Source: CAMPJU01 sp046566095 (GTDB lineage: Bacteria; Pseudomonadota; Gammaproteobacteria; Xanthomonadales; Xanthomonadaceae). Taken from it: a DNA stretch of 17,027 nt. Below are positions 9,319 through 16,035 of this stretch, piece after piece; the stretch's first letter is position 1; the number at the start of each line of letters is the position of its first letter. The notes below the pieces were generated by a model that searched no databases, was not told the origin of the DNA, and saw only the letters and a list, made by a program, of their open reading frames with translations. A program made the translations under genes and the position numbers. The stretch spans positions 1-17,027 of the forward strand of contig JBKHXI010000066.1 in assembly GCA_046566095.1 (NCBI GenBank), read 5' to 3'.

Positions 9319-9564
9319 ATGGAAACGATCCTCGCCGGGGCCAGCGTCAGCATCACCGAGCTCAAGCGCAATCCCAGCGCCGTCATCGAGGCGGCCGACA
9401 ACGAAGCCGTCGCGGTGCTGGTGCACAACCGTCCATCGGCCTATCTCGTTCCTGCGGACGCCTATCAGCGCCTGCTCGATCGCCTGGAAGACCTGGAGCT
9501 TGCGGAGCTGGTGCGCGCGCGCGCTGGTGAGCGCCGGATCAAGGTCGCGATCGATGAGCTATAG
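9319..9564 (+). CDS. Type II antitoxin, Phd/YefM (StbD-like) family, partner of RelE
   Basis: An 81-residue antitoxin that should neutralise the RelE toxin encoded by the next gene and repress the shared promoter. The N-terminal two thirds fit the Phd/YefM DNA-binding fold (SVSITELKRNPSAVIEAA, then AVAVLVHNRPSAYLVPADAY). The C-terminal part from about residue 50 (LLDRLEDLELAELVRARAGE) is the charged helix that typically wraps the toxin. The fold is Phd-like rather than the ribbon-helix-helix of Escherichia coli RelB; the nearest known arrangement is StbD-StbE/RelE. The ATG follows GGAG with 8-nt spacing. Its last 11 nt overlap the toxin gene, which indicates translational coupling. Confidence 0.9.
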   Translation: METILAGASVSITELKRNPSAVIEAADNEAVAVLVHNRPSAYLVPADAYQRLLDRLEDLELAELVRARAGERRIKVAIDEL

Positions 9565-9847
9565 CCTGGCGTTCGTCGAGTCGGCGCTCAAGGAATGGCG
9601 AAAACTGGCGCCGCCGATCCGCGAACAATTCAAGCGCAAACTCGCCGAGCGCCTCAAACGACCCCGTGTTGCAGGCGCCCGGCTGCACAACCTGCCGGAC
9701 TGCTACAAGATCAAGCTGCGTACGGTCGGTTACCGGCTTGTCTACCAGGTGGACGACAAGGTGGTCGTGGTCACGGTCGTCGCAGTCGGCAAGCGCGACG
9801 CCGCCGCGGTGTACCGGAACGCGGGCAAGCGCGTAAAGAGATCATGA
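9554..9847 (+). CDS. relE: RelE-type mRNA interferase toxin
   Basis: A 97-residue ribosome-dependent endoribonuclease toxin that cleaves mRNA in the ribosomal A site. It aligns nearly without gaps to Escherichia coli RelE as I remember it (ALKEWRKL, PDCYKIKLR, GYRLVYQV, SVGKR-type motif). All five residues important for catalysis fall at the same numbers: Lys52, Lys54, Arg61, Arg81 and Tyr87. The toxin therefore looks intact and active. The start at 9554 is chosen because it gives the MSYSLAFVESALKEW beginning of the family and overlaps the antitoxin end by 11 nt. A longer reading from 9500 has no family support. Control would be by the promoter and palindrome before the antitoxin gene. Confidence 0.95.
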   Translation: MSYSLAFVESALKEWRKLAPPIREQFKRKLAERLKRPRVAGARLHNLPDCYKIKLRTVGYRLVYQVDDKVVVVTVVAVGKRDAAAVYRNAGKRVKRS

Positions 9848-10044
9848 CGAAGGCAGGGGCCTAAGGGTCAGGTTCATTCATCTGCGCGCGGCTAGCGTGG
9901 CTGCCGGTCCAGTTTCAGGACATGCTGCCCTGGATATGCTGTGCCGCATTGACAAGCCTGACTGCACAGCCAACCGGCAACGCTTGCGGCTGAGATGGGG
10001 TAGCGCGTATATTTGCCTGCAGTAAAATTCAGCTGGAGCCCGCC
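9848..10044. other. Intergenic spacer between two toxin-antitoxin modules
   Basis: No coding potential was found in these 197 nt, which look less GC-rich than the genes around them. GGGTCAGGTTCATTCAT at about 9866-9882 looks like the kind of short boundary sequence left beside small mobile units in this family, but I cannot identify an element or target duplication. The right end carries a candidate promoter for the second module. Confidence 0.35.
9984..10013 (+). promoter_or_regulatory. Candidate promoter of the chpSB-like operon
   Basis: TTGCGG (9984-9989) and TATATT (10008-10013) are 18 bp apart and lie about 30 nt before the antitoxin ATG. A second AT-rich box, TAAAAT (10023-10028), follows. 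This is one of the few AT-rich patches in the window. Confidence 0.5.
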
Positions 10045-10293
10045 ATGTCCCTCGCCGCCACCCTGCGCCGCACCGGCGGTTCGATCACGCTGTCCATCCC
10101 CAAGGCGGTGGCCCAGGCGCTGGCCGTGGACGCCGGCTCGGTCGTGGAACTGGAGGTGCGGGGCCGCACTCTGTCGGTGACGCCCGCCCGCAAGACCCTG
10201 GCGGACCGGCTGGCGGCCAGCCCATCCTCGCCGGCCCGGTGGACGCGCGACGCCTCGCTGGAGGAGCTCCCGGTCGGGCGCGAACTGCTGTGA
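10045..10293 (+). CDS. Type II antitoxin, MazE/ChpS (AbrB-fold) family
   Basis: An 82-residue antitoxin for the MazF/ChpB-type toxin that follows. Residues 1-50 fit the SpoVT/AbrB swapped-hairpin DNA-binding fold of MazE and ChpS (TLRRTGGSITLSIPKAVAQA, then VDAGSVVELEVRGRTLSVTP). The C-terminal third (LADRLAASPSSP, ELPVGRELL) is the flexible toxin-binding tail. The ATG follows CTGGAG with good spacing. Its TGA stop overlaps the toxin's GTG start by 4 nt (GTGA), a coupled arrangement. It probably represses its own promoter together with the toxin. Confidence 0.9.
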   Translation: MSLAATLRRTGGSITLSIPKAVAQALAVDAGSVVELEVRGRTLSVTPARKTLADRLAASPSSPARWTRDASLEELPVGRELL

Positions 10294-10634
10294 GCCGCAT
10301 CCCGGCCCGGGGCGACATCCTCGCCCTGAGCCTCGACCCGACCAAGGGCCACGAGATCCGCGGCACCCGCCCGGTGCTGGTGCTCTCGGCCGATGCCTTC
10401 AACCGGGCCTCCGGCCTGTTGCTGGTGGCGCCCATCACCCAGGGCGGCACGGCCGCGCGCGAGACCGGCTTCAGCGTGACCCTGATGGGTGCCGGCACCA
10501 AGACACAGGGCGTGATCCTCTGCGACCAGACCCGAACCGTGGATGCGCGGGCGCGCACGTTCAAGCGCATCGAAAAAGCACCCGAATCGGTGGTCAACGA
10601 GGCGCTGGATGCGGTGCGCGCCATCCTGGAGTGA
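10290..10634 (+). CDS. chpB: MazF/PemK-family mRNA interferase toxin, ChpB-like
   Basis: A 114-residue sequence-specific endoribonuclease toxin. It starts at GTG 10290, giving MSRIPARGDILALSLDPTKG, which matches the family start; longer readings do not. Family signatures are RGDI near residue 7, the RPVLVLSADAFN strand, LLVAPITQGG, GFSV and the late QTR-x-VDARAR-x-FKRI block. As I remember the sequence, Escherichia coli ChpB shares this whole layout (RGDI, GHE, LVLS..AFN, LVAPITQGG, AR..GFSV), closer than MazF itself, hence the symbol. The GTGA overlap with the antitoxin gene marks a two-gene operon. It appears complete. No terminator with a T-run follows, only GC-rich hairpins. Confidence 0.92.
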   Translation: MSRIPARGDILALSLDPTKGHEIRGTRPVLVLSADAFNRASGLLLVAPITQGGTAARETGFSVTLMGAGTKTQGVILCDQTRTVDARARTFKRIEKAPESVVNEALDAVRAILE

Positions 10635-10971
10635 ATCGGGAACACCGCCGGCAAGGCCGGGTACAGCTTGGCTGTCGACCGGCATGGCCGGAGTCGCATG
10701 CCGACCGGGATCGCGTGGTTCGGGCTTGGTAGCCCGCCCGGAGCTGACGGGCCGGCTGCATGACCACGGCGCGTGATCGGCGCCGACTATGGGGCTGCGC
10801 TCCCACCCGCAGACCTCCACGCCCCGCTCCCGGGCGGGCCGCATCCGGCTGCATCCGTCCCGCTGCGGGCTGCGTAGCCCCTGCGAAACCGCCGTCACCG
10901 TGCTTCCATTCCCCCTCCCTCCGGTGCGCGGACGGCGGCGGTTTCGCCCCTTCCCACGCGAGGAGACGACG
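10635..10971. other. 337-nt gap with hairpins, no gene seen
   Basis: No ORF here has family features or a ribosome site. It contains a small stem ACAGC/GCTGT (10663-10675) and CGGCATG/CATGCCG (10680-10703), which may help end the toxin-antitoxin transcript although no T-run follows. A longer stem, GAAACCGCCGTC (10885-10896) against GACGGCGGCGGTTTC (10931-10945), lies in the probable leader of the next gene. Confidence 0.4.
10961..10965 (+). promoter_or_regulatory. Ribosome binding site deciding the CHRD protein start
   Basis: AGGAG, 6 nt before the ATG at 10972, is a strong Shine-Dalgarno. It selects this start over the in-frame ATG at 10789, which would place 61 arginine- and proline-rich residues ahead of the signal peptide. 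Confidence 0.75.
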
Positions 10972-11565
10972 ATGAACGCCATGAATACGCACGCCGCCCG
11001 GTCGCGCGCGCCGCACAGGAAGGCCTGTGCCGCCGCGCTGCTGGCCGCCGCAGGGCTGCTGGCCCTGCCGGCCCTGGCCGGCCATCTCAACATCGTGCTG
11101 ACCGCCGATCTGGACGGCCGCTCGGAGGTCGCAACGGGCGCTTCCGACCAGCGGATCGTGGGCGACCCGCGCGGCCGCGGCGAGGCCTACGTGTTCGGCA
11201 TCGACGGCGACACCCGCACCCTGTGCTACGTGCTGCAGGTCGAGCGCATCGCCGAACTGGAGCAGGGCCCCGGCAACGGCCGCATGGCCCACATCCACCG
11301 CGGCCGCGCCGGCGAGAACGGGCCGGTGGTGGTGACCCTGGCTTGGCCGCAGGACGGGCAGGCGGCCGACTGCATCTCCGAGGACAGGATCCTCCCCAGC
11401 GGCGCGCCGGCCTTCGCCCGCGACCCGGCCACCGGCCAGCCGCTGGCGCCGGCGTCCGAGATCCTCATGGAGCCGGAGGAGTACTACGTGAACGTGCACA
11501 ACCAGGCCTATCCGGCCGGTGCGGTGCGCGGGCAGCTGCGCGACAACCTCCAGCCGCGCCGCTGA
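10972..11565 (+). CDS. Secreted CHRD-domain protein
   Basis: A 197-residue exported protein with one CHRD (chordin) domain; its biological role in bacteria is not established. Residues 1-36 are a long Sec signal peptide (AAALLAAAGLLALPALA, cleavage before GHLN). The domain runs from about residue 38 to the end. It starts LNIVLTADLDGRSEV, has the GRGEAYVFGIDGDTRTLCYVL strand pair, the AHIHRGRAGENGPVVVTL motif that is the clearest CHRD signature, and closes with YYVNVHNQAYPAGAVRGQL. Two mature cysteines (in TLCYV and ADCIS) could form a disulfide in the periplasm. It stands alone: a spacer with hairpins precedes it and a strong inverted repeat follows. Confidence 0.88.
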   Translation: MNAMNTHAARSRAPHRKACAAALLAAAGLLALPALAGHLNIVLTADLDGRSEVATGASDQRIVGDPRGRGEAYVFGIDGDTRTLCYVLQVERIAELEQGPGNGRMAHIHRGRAGENGPVVVTLAWPQDGQAADCISEDRILPSGAPAFARDPATGQPLAPASEILMEPEEYYVNVHNQAYPAGAVRGQLRDNLQPRR

Positions 11566-11578
11566 CGGCGACACCGGT

Positions 11579-11602
11579 TCCGGCGGCAGCCTTGCCGCCG
11601 GA
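11579..11602 (+). terminator. GC-rich hairpin after the CHRD gene
   Basis: TCCGGCGGCA (11579-11588) pairs perfectly with TGCCGCCGGA (11593-11602) around GCCT, a 10-bp stem starting 14 nt past the stop codon. No T-run follows, so intrinsic termination would be imperfect; it may instead stabilise the 3' end. Confidence 0.5.
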
Positions 11603-11692
11603 GCCCGGCCGCGGCGGCCCCGGGCGCAGCCTTGACCTGCGGCTAATGCCGCGGCGGGCCTAATGGCGGCTCCTCCCGCCGGAACCGCCGCC

Positions 11693-12088
11693 ATGATCGC
11701 CGAACTGCCTTCACCTCCCCACGTCGCCGCCTTCCGGGTGGAAGGCAGGCTCTCGGAGGACGGCTACGACCAGATGGTGGAGGCGATCGAGTCGCGGCTG
11801 TCGGCCAACGAGCGCATCGCCCTGTACTTCGACCTGCGCGACATGAGCGGCATGACCCCGGCCGCCTTCGGCAAGGACATCGCCTACTCGGTGCGCAAGC
11901 TCGGCCAGTGGCACCGCTTCGCGCGCGGCGCGGTGGTCACCGACAGCGACTGGCTGACCGGGCTGGTGCGCTTCGGCTCGGCCTTCGTGCCGCGGATGGA
12001 TCTGCGCGTGTTCCCGGGCGAGGAGCACGAGGAAGCGCTGGCCTGGGCGTGCCGCCCGATCCCGGGCGGCGGCGAGCCGGCGGGCTGA
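11693..12088 (+). CDS. SpoIIAA/STAS-like domain protein
   Basis: A 131-residue cytoplasmic protein fitting the SpoIIAA-like (STAS-fold) family. It begins MIAELPSPPHVAAFRVEGRL, with the typical pattern of a short N-terminal strand, then LSEDGYDQMVEAIESRL, a central strand with acidic end (IALYFDLRDMSG), and a C-terminal helix with EEHEEALAWA. In this family the fold is thought to bind lipids or act in membrane-linked regulation, but no specific function is known. I chose the ATG at 11693 because family members start M-I-x-x-L. An in-frame ATG at 11663 would add ten residues (MAAPPAGTAA). Neither has a good ribosome site. The C-terminal tail (IPGGGEPAG) is low complexity. No regulator or anti-sigma partner is adjacent. 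Confidence 0.8.
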   Translation: MIAELPSPPHVAAFRVEGRLSEDGYDQMVEAIESRLSANERIALYFDLRDMSGMTPAAFGKDIAYSVRKLGQWHRFARGAVVTDSDWLTGLVRFGSAFVPRMDLRVFPGEEHEEALAWACRPIPGGGEPAG

Positions 12089-12164
12089 GCCTGACGCGGG
12101 GGACACCATTCGTTACACGGAGATTACGCATCCCGTCCTGCAGGGACGGACTCAGGGAACGCGC

Positions 12165-12338
12165 ATGGGCACGACACCGGACCAACGCGACCTGCTACCC
12201 TCCGGCCATCCGCATCATCCGGATTCCGGGGAGCGCGAACGCGCGAAACAGGACGCACTGGTCGACCTCGAGAGCGAGCAGAGCTTCCCTGCCAGCGACC
12301 CGCCGAGCTGGACCCTGGGCCTGCATCGGGGCGACTGA
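12165..12338 (+). CDS. 57-residue conserved microprotein with SFPASDPPSW motif
   Basis: A short gene without a recognised function. The ATG at 12165 follows CAGGGAAC, an acceptable ribosome site, and the frame stays open for 57 codons to TGA. The protein is hydrophilic: a His/Pro-rich start (SGHPHHPDSGERERAKQ), a short acidic helix (DALVDLESEQ) and then the block SFPASDPPSWTLG near the end. From memory, ESFPASDPPxW recurs at the C-terminus or core of many small uncharacterised proteobacterial proteins, which argues that this is a real gene and not a chance frame. It has no signal peptide or membrane segment. It lies between the STAS-like gene and the S9 peptidase on the same strand, with 76 nt before and about 200 nt after, so it may be a separate unit. 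Confidence 0.72.
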   Translation: MGTTPDQRDLLPSGHPHHPDSGERERAKQDALVDLESEQSFPASDPPSWTLGLHRGD

Positions 12339-12382
12339 TGCCGCGTTACGCAGGCATCCGAGGTGGGGAGGGATGTCTTCGA

Positions 12383-12443
12383 ATGGCCGGCCGGGGCGGC
12401 CAGGGGCGACGCCGCCCCTGCTGAAAGTCACATGGCCGGCCGG
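12383..12443. repeat. 12-bp direct repeats flanking a hairpin upstream of the S9 peptidase
   Basis: ATGGCCGGCCGG occurs at 12383-12394 and again at 12432-12443. Each copy contains the palindrome GGCCGGCC. Between them is an 8-bp stem, CAGGGGCG/CGCCCCTG, with an ACGC loop (12401-12420). The arrangement is nearly symmetric and sits about 100-160 nt before the peptidase start. It could be a terminator for the small upstream gene, a regulator site, or both. Confidence 0.5.
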
Positions 12444-12545
12444 TCGCAGGCCGGCTAGTCTGGCCGGACCCCGCGTACGCCCGCCACGGGCCGGTGCCGG
12501 CAGGTCCGGCGCGCGGTCCTCCTGACCCAGACGATGGTGCCGCGC

Positions 12546-14603
12546 ATGAAACTCCGTGTAATCGCCGCCCTGGCCCTGATCGCCGGGCTGCTCGCCGCCG
12601 GGCCCGCTGCCGCCTCGCCGGCGGCCTTGCGGCCGTTCGCACCGATGGACGTGTTCGCCCTGCAATGGGCCGACAATCCGGTGCTGTCGCCGGACGGCCG
12701 CCAGCTGGTCTACGAGCGTCGGTTCTTCGACCCGATGAAGGACACCCGGCGCGCGAACCTGTGGCTGCTCGACAGCGCCAGCGGCGACGCCCGGCCGCTG
12801 ACCACCGGCAGCAGCAACGACGGCCAGGCCGCATGGTCGCCGGATGCCAGGCGCATCGCCTATGTCTCCGGCGACGGGGACCAGCGGCAGATCTTCATGC
12901 GCTGGCTCGACGGCGGCGCAATCGCGCGCGTCACCCAGCTGCAGCACCCGCCCTCGAACCTGGCGTGGTCGCCCGACGGCCGGCTGCTCGCCTATACCGC
13001 CTTCGTGCCCAGCGAGGGCAAGCCGCTGGCGACCATGCCCAAGGCCCCGGAGGGCGCCGAGTGGGCGAAGCCGGTAAAGGTGATCGAGCACGCCAACTAC
13101 CGCAGCGACGGCGCCGGCTACCTGGATGCCGGATTCACCCATGTCTTCGTGGTGTCGGCCGACGGCGGCGCTCCGCGTCAGCTCACCCGCGGCGAGTTCA
13201 ACGTCATCGGCACGCCGGCCTGGTCGCGCGACGGTAGGAGCCTGTTCGTCTCGGCCAACCGCGATGCCCGCATCGAGCGCGAGCCGCTGGAATCGGAGCT
13301 CTACCGGGTGGCGCTGGACGACGGCGCCATGATCCGCCTGACCACCCGCAAGGGTCCTGACCACAGCCCGAAGCTCTCGCCCGACGGTCGCCGTCTGGCC
13401 TGGCTGGGCTTCGACGACGAGGGCATGAGCTACGCCAACACCCGGCTGCACGTGATGGACCTCGACAGCGGTGCGGAGCGGGTGCTGACGGCCGATCTGG
13501 ACGCATCGGTGAACGCCGCCGGCTGGCTCGACAACGCGAGCCTGGCGATCGCCTACGATTGGCGTGGCGGCACCCACGTGGCACGGGTGCCCGCAGGCGG
13601 GGGGCGCATCGCCGTCCTGGCCGAGGACATGGGCGGCACCGCCATCGGCCGCCCCTATACCGGCAGCGCGATGTCCGCCGCCGCCGGACGCGTCGCCTAC
13701 ACCCAGGGGGGCACGCAGCGCCCGGCGGACGTGGCCGTGGTCGCCGCCAACGGCCGCGTGAGCCGGCTCACCGACCTCTCGGCGGGACTGCTCGACCAGC
13801 GCGAGCTGGGCCGCGTCGAGGAAATCACTTACCCGTCGAGCTTCGACGGCCGCCAGATCCAGGGATGGATCGTCTACCCGCCGGGTTTCGATCCGACGAG
13901 GCGCTATCCGCTTCTGCTGGAGATCCACGGCGGCCCGTTCGCCGCCTACGGTCCGCACTTCGCCGCGGAGATCCAGCTGTACGCCGCGCAGGGCTACGTG
14001 GTGCTGTACACCAACCCGCGCGGCAGCACGAGCTATGGCGCGCAGTTCGCCAACCTGATCCACCACAACTATCCCAGCCAGGACTACGACGACCTGGTCA
14101 GCGGCGTGGACGCGGTGATCGCGCGCGGCTTCATCGACACCGAAAACCTGTTCGTCACCGGCGGCAGCGGGGGCGGCGTGCTGACCGCCTGGATCATCGG
14201 CACCACCGACCGCTTCCGCGCCGCGGTGGTGGCCAAACCGGTGATCAACTGGTTCAGCCACGCCCTGACCGCCGACGGCTACGACTTCTACTGGCAGTAC
14301 TGGCACCCGGGCCTGCCCTGGGAGCACCACGAACACTACTTCCGCCACTCGCCGATCAGCCGCGTGGGCAACGTGCGCACGCCGACGATGGTGATCACCG
14401 GCGAGGACGACCTGCGTACCCCCATGGCCGAGTCCGAGCAGTACTACAACGCACTGCGGCTGCAGGGCGTGCCCAGCGCCCTGGCGCGCATCCCCGGCGC
14501 CGCGCATGCGATCGACCGGCGGCCGTCGAACCTGATCGCGCAGGTGCTGCATACCGTGGCATGGTTCGAGCGGTACCGCGTCAAACCGCAGGAGGCGGAA
14601 TGA
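12546..14603 (+). CDS. Secreted S9 family (prolyl oligopeptidase/acylaminoacyl-peptidase type) peptidase
   Basis: A 685-residue serine peptidase that should cut short peptides in the periplasm. Residues 1-24 are a signal peptide (KLRVIAALALIAGLLAAGPA, then AAAS). About 35-420 is a WD40/TolB-like beta-propeller with repeated SPDG blades (NPVLSPDGRQLVYE, AAWSPDARRIAYVS, LAWSPDGRLLAYT, PKLSPDGRRLAWL). About 435-685 is the alpha/beta-hydrolase domain with LEIHGGPFAAYGPHF and NPRGSTSYG. The catalytic triad is visible: Ser541 in GGSGGG, Asp622 in GEDDLRTP and His654 in GAAHAIDR. Blade and triad order fit dipeptidyl/acylaminoacyl-peptidase members; exact specificity cannot be read. The in-frame ATG at 12534 would add MVPR; 12546 is preferred as it opens a standard signal peptide, although neither has a clear Shine-Dalgarno. 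A TAGTCT box at 12456-12461 may be the -10. Confidence 0.94.
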   Translation: MKLRVIAALALIAGLLAAGPAAASPAALRPFAPMDVFALQWADNPVLSPDGRQLVYERRFFDPMKDTRRANLWLLDSASGDARPLTTGSSNDGQAAWSPDARRIAYVSGDGDQRQIFMRWLDGGAIARVTQLQHPPSNLAWSPDGRLLAYTAFVPSEGKPLATMPKAPEGAEWAKPVKVIEHANYRSDGAGYLDAGFTHVFVVSADGGAPRQLTRGEFNVIGTPAWSRDGRSLFVSANRDARIEREPLESELYRVALDDGAMIRLTTRKGPDHSPKLSPDGRRLAWLGFDDEGMSYANTRLHVMDLDSGAERVLTADLDASVNAAGWLDNASLAIAYDWRGGTHVARVPAGGGRIAVLAEDMGGTAIGRPYTGSAMSAAAGRVAYTQGGTQRPADVAVVAANGRVSRLTDLSAGLLDQRELGRVEEITYPSSFDGRQIQGWIVYPPGFDPTRRYPLLLEIHGGPFAAYGPHFAAEIQLYAAQGYVVLYTNPRGSTSYGAQFANLIHHNYPSQDYDDLVSGVDAVIARGFIDTENLFVTGGSGGGVLTAWIIGTTDRFRAAVVAKPVINWFSHALTADGYDFYWQYWHPGLPWEHHEHYFRHSPISRVGNVRTPTMVITGEDDLRTPMAESEQYYNALRLQGVPSALARIPGAAHAIDRRPSNLIAQVLHTVAWFERYRVKPQEAE

Positions 14604-14752
14604 CGCAGCCGTACCGCAGCCACTGCGCCAAATCCAGGCCGGGAAACGCCGGAACGGCCGCTCGGCCCCGGAACGGATAGAAAGTGGCGGACGGGGCGGT
14701 TGGCCCGGATTGACTAGGATGTCGTGACCGATTCAGACAACGGGAGTTCTCC

Positions 14753-15913
14753 ATGCGCATGCCGCGGATGTCGGTGGCCGTCTATCTGGTCCCTGCGGTG
14801 CTCGCGCTGCTGCTGGCGTTGCCCGCGTTCGCCGCCGACTACGTGCCGCCGCGCCACGAATGGCAGCGCCGGGCGCCGGCGGAGATGGGCTTCGACGCCG
14901 AGGCGCTGGCAGCGGCGGTGGCCTACGCCCGGGACAAGGCGGTGGTCGAGCCGGCCGACCTGCGGCAGGCGCTGCACGAATCCTTCGGCAGCCGCGAGCC
15001 GGACTACCGGATCCTCGGGCCGGTGGAGCCGCGCGGGCAGGCGAGCGGCGTGATCGTGCGCGGCGGCTACATCGTCGCCGAGTGGGGCGACCTGGCGCGG
15101 CCGGACATGACCTTCAGCGTGGCCAAGAGCTACCTGGCCACGGTGGCGGGGCTGGCGGTGGACGACGGCGCCATCGCCTCGGTCGACGACCCGGTAGCGC
15201 GCTACCTGCCGGGGCCGTGGTTCGAGGGGCCGCACAACGGCGCGATCACCTGGGCGCACCTGCTCCACCAGACCTCCGACTGGAGCGGCACGCTGTGGGA
15301 GGTCGCGGACTGGGCCGACCGGCCCGAGGGCGACGACCCGGCACGGCGGCCGCTGCGCGCGCCGGGCAGCCACTACAAGTACAACGACGTGCGGGTGAAC
15401 CTGCTCGCCTTCGCGCTGCTCGAGGTCCTGCGCGAGCCGCTGCCGCAGGTGCTGCGGCGCAGGGTCATGGATCCGATCGGCGCCTCGGCGACCTGGCGCT
15501 GGCACGGCTACGAAAATTCCTGGGTGGAGGTCGACGGCCTGCGCATGCAGTCGGTCTCCGGCGGCGGGCATTTCGGCGGCGGCATGTTCATCGGCACCCT
15601 CGACCACGCCCGCTTCGGCCTGCTGATGCTGCGCGACGGCGTCTGGGGCGATCGGCGGCTGCTGTCGTCGCAGTGGATCGCGCAGGCCACGCGGCCGTCG
15701 CAGGTCAAGCCGGACTACGGCTACCTGTGGTGGCTCAACACCGGCCGCCAGGCGATCCCGGCGGCGCCCGAGTCCGCCTTCTGGGCCGCCGGCTTCGGCG
15801 GCAACTACATCTATGTCGACCGCGAGCACGACCTAGTGGTGGTCCTGCGCTGGACCCCGGACCTGGAGGGCGTGGTGACCAGGACCCTGGCGGCGCTGCG
15901 CCCGGGCGCCTAG
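14753..15913 (+). CDS. Periplasmic serine hydrolase, beta-lactamase class C/penicillin-binding-protein-like
   Basis: A 386-residue exported member of the beta-lactamase-related serine hydrolase family (esterase, D-aminopeptidase or EstB-like activities are all known there). Residues 1-28 are a signal peptide (YLVPAVLALLLALPAFA, then AD). The catalytic SxxK motif is Ser122-V-A-Lys125 in TFSVAKSYLATVAGLAVDDG. The YxN-type motif is the tyrosine of YNDV in PGSHYKYND near residue 208. The late KTG-like strand is replaced by AAGFGGNYIYVDREHD, as in many esterase-like members, so beta-lactam hydrolysis is not the expected activity. GYLWWLNTG near residue 325 is also typical of the non-beta-lactamase branch. 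GGGAG, 7 nt before the ATG at 14753, fixes the start. A TTGACT or TAGGAT box near 14710-14720 may belong to its promoter. Confidence 0.92.
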   Translation: MRMPRMSVAVYLVPAVLALLLALPAFAADYVPPRHEWQRRAPAEMGFDAEALAAAVAYARDKAVVEPADLRQALHESFGSREPDYRILGPVEPRGQASGVIVRGGYIVAEWGDLARPDMTFSVAKSYLATVAGLAVDDGAIASVDDPVARYLPGPWFEGPHNGAITWAHLLHQTSDWSGTLWEVADWADRPEGDDPARRPLRAPGSHYKYNDVRVNLLAFALLEVLREPLPQVLRRRVMDPIGASATWRWHGYENSWVEVDGLRMQSVSGGGHFGGGMFIGTLDHARFGLLMLRDGVWGDRRLLSSQWIAQATRPSQVKPDYGYLWWLNTGRQAIPAAPESAFWAAGFGGNYIYVDREHDLVVVLRWTPDLEGVVTRTLAALRPGA

Positions 15914-15940
15914 GCAAGCCGGGGCAGTCTCGATGAACCG

Positions 15941-15956
15941 CGCGCTGTCCAGCGCG
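15941..15956. terminator. Small hairpin between convergent genes
   Basis: CGCGCT (15941-15946) pairs with AGCGCG (15951-15956) around GTCC, 28 nt after the serine hydrolase stop. There is no T-run, so it is a weak terminator candidate. Confidence 0.3.
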
Positions 15957-15961
15957 GCGCC

Positions 15962-16035
15962 TTGTCGTTCCGAGTGCAACGCCCTGTCGTTCCGAACGCA
16001 TCGCCCTGTCATTCCGAACGCAGTGAGGAATCTGC
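15962..16035. repeat. Three tandem 22-bp units of a TGTC(G/A)TTCCGA repeat element
   Basis: TGTCGTTCCGA begins at 15963 and 15985, and TGTCATTCCGA at 16007, an exact 22-bp period. The first two units end in GCAACGCC and GCATCGCC. The third continues as GCAGTGAGGAATCTGC (16020-16035). GTCATTCCGAACGCAGTGAG followed by GAATCTGC is, from memory, a repeated intergenic element in Xanthomonadaceae and other proteobacteria. Here its third unit overlaps the 3' end of the hydrolase gene on the opposite strand. Confidence 0.8.

Noticed and set aside
9195..9880. Integron attC-like boxes (GTTGGGT near 9195, GCCTAAG near 9857) around the relE module
   Set aside because: The expected paired RYYYAAC and GTTRRRY sites with inner boxes are not present, and no integrase is in view.
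12195..14552. 785-codon minus-strand frame opposite the S9 peptidase
   Set aside because: Low-complexity His/Val/Gly/Arg composition; the plus-strand frame has a complete catalytic triad.
14714..15829. 371-codon minus-strand frame opposite the serine hydrolase
   Set aside because: No recognisable domain; shadow of a gene with signal peptide, SxxK motif and ribosome site.
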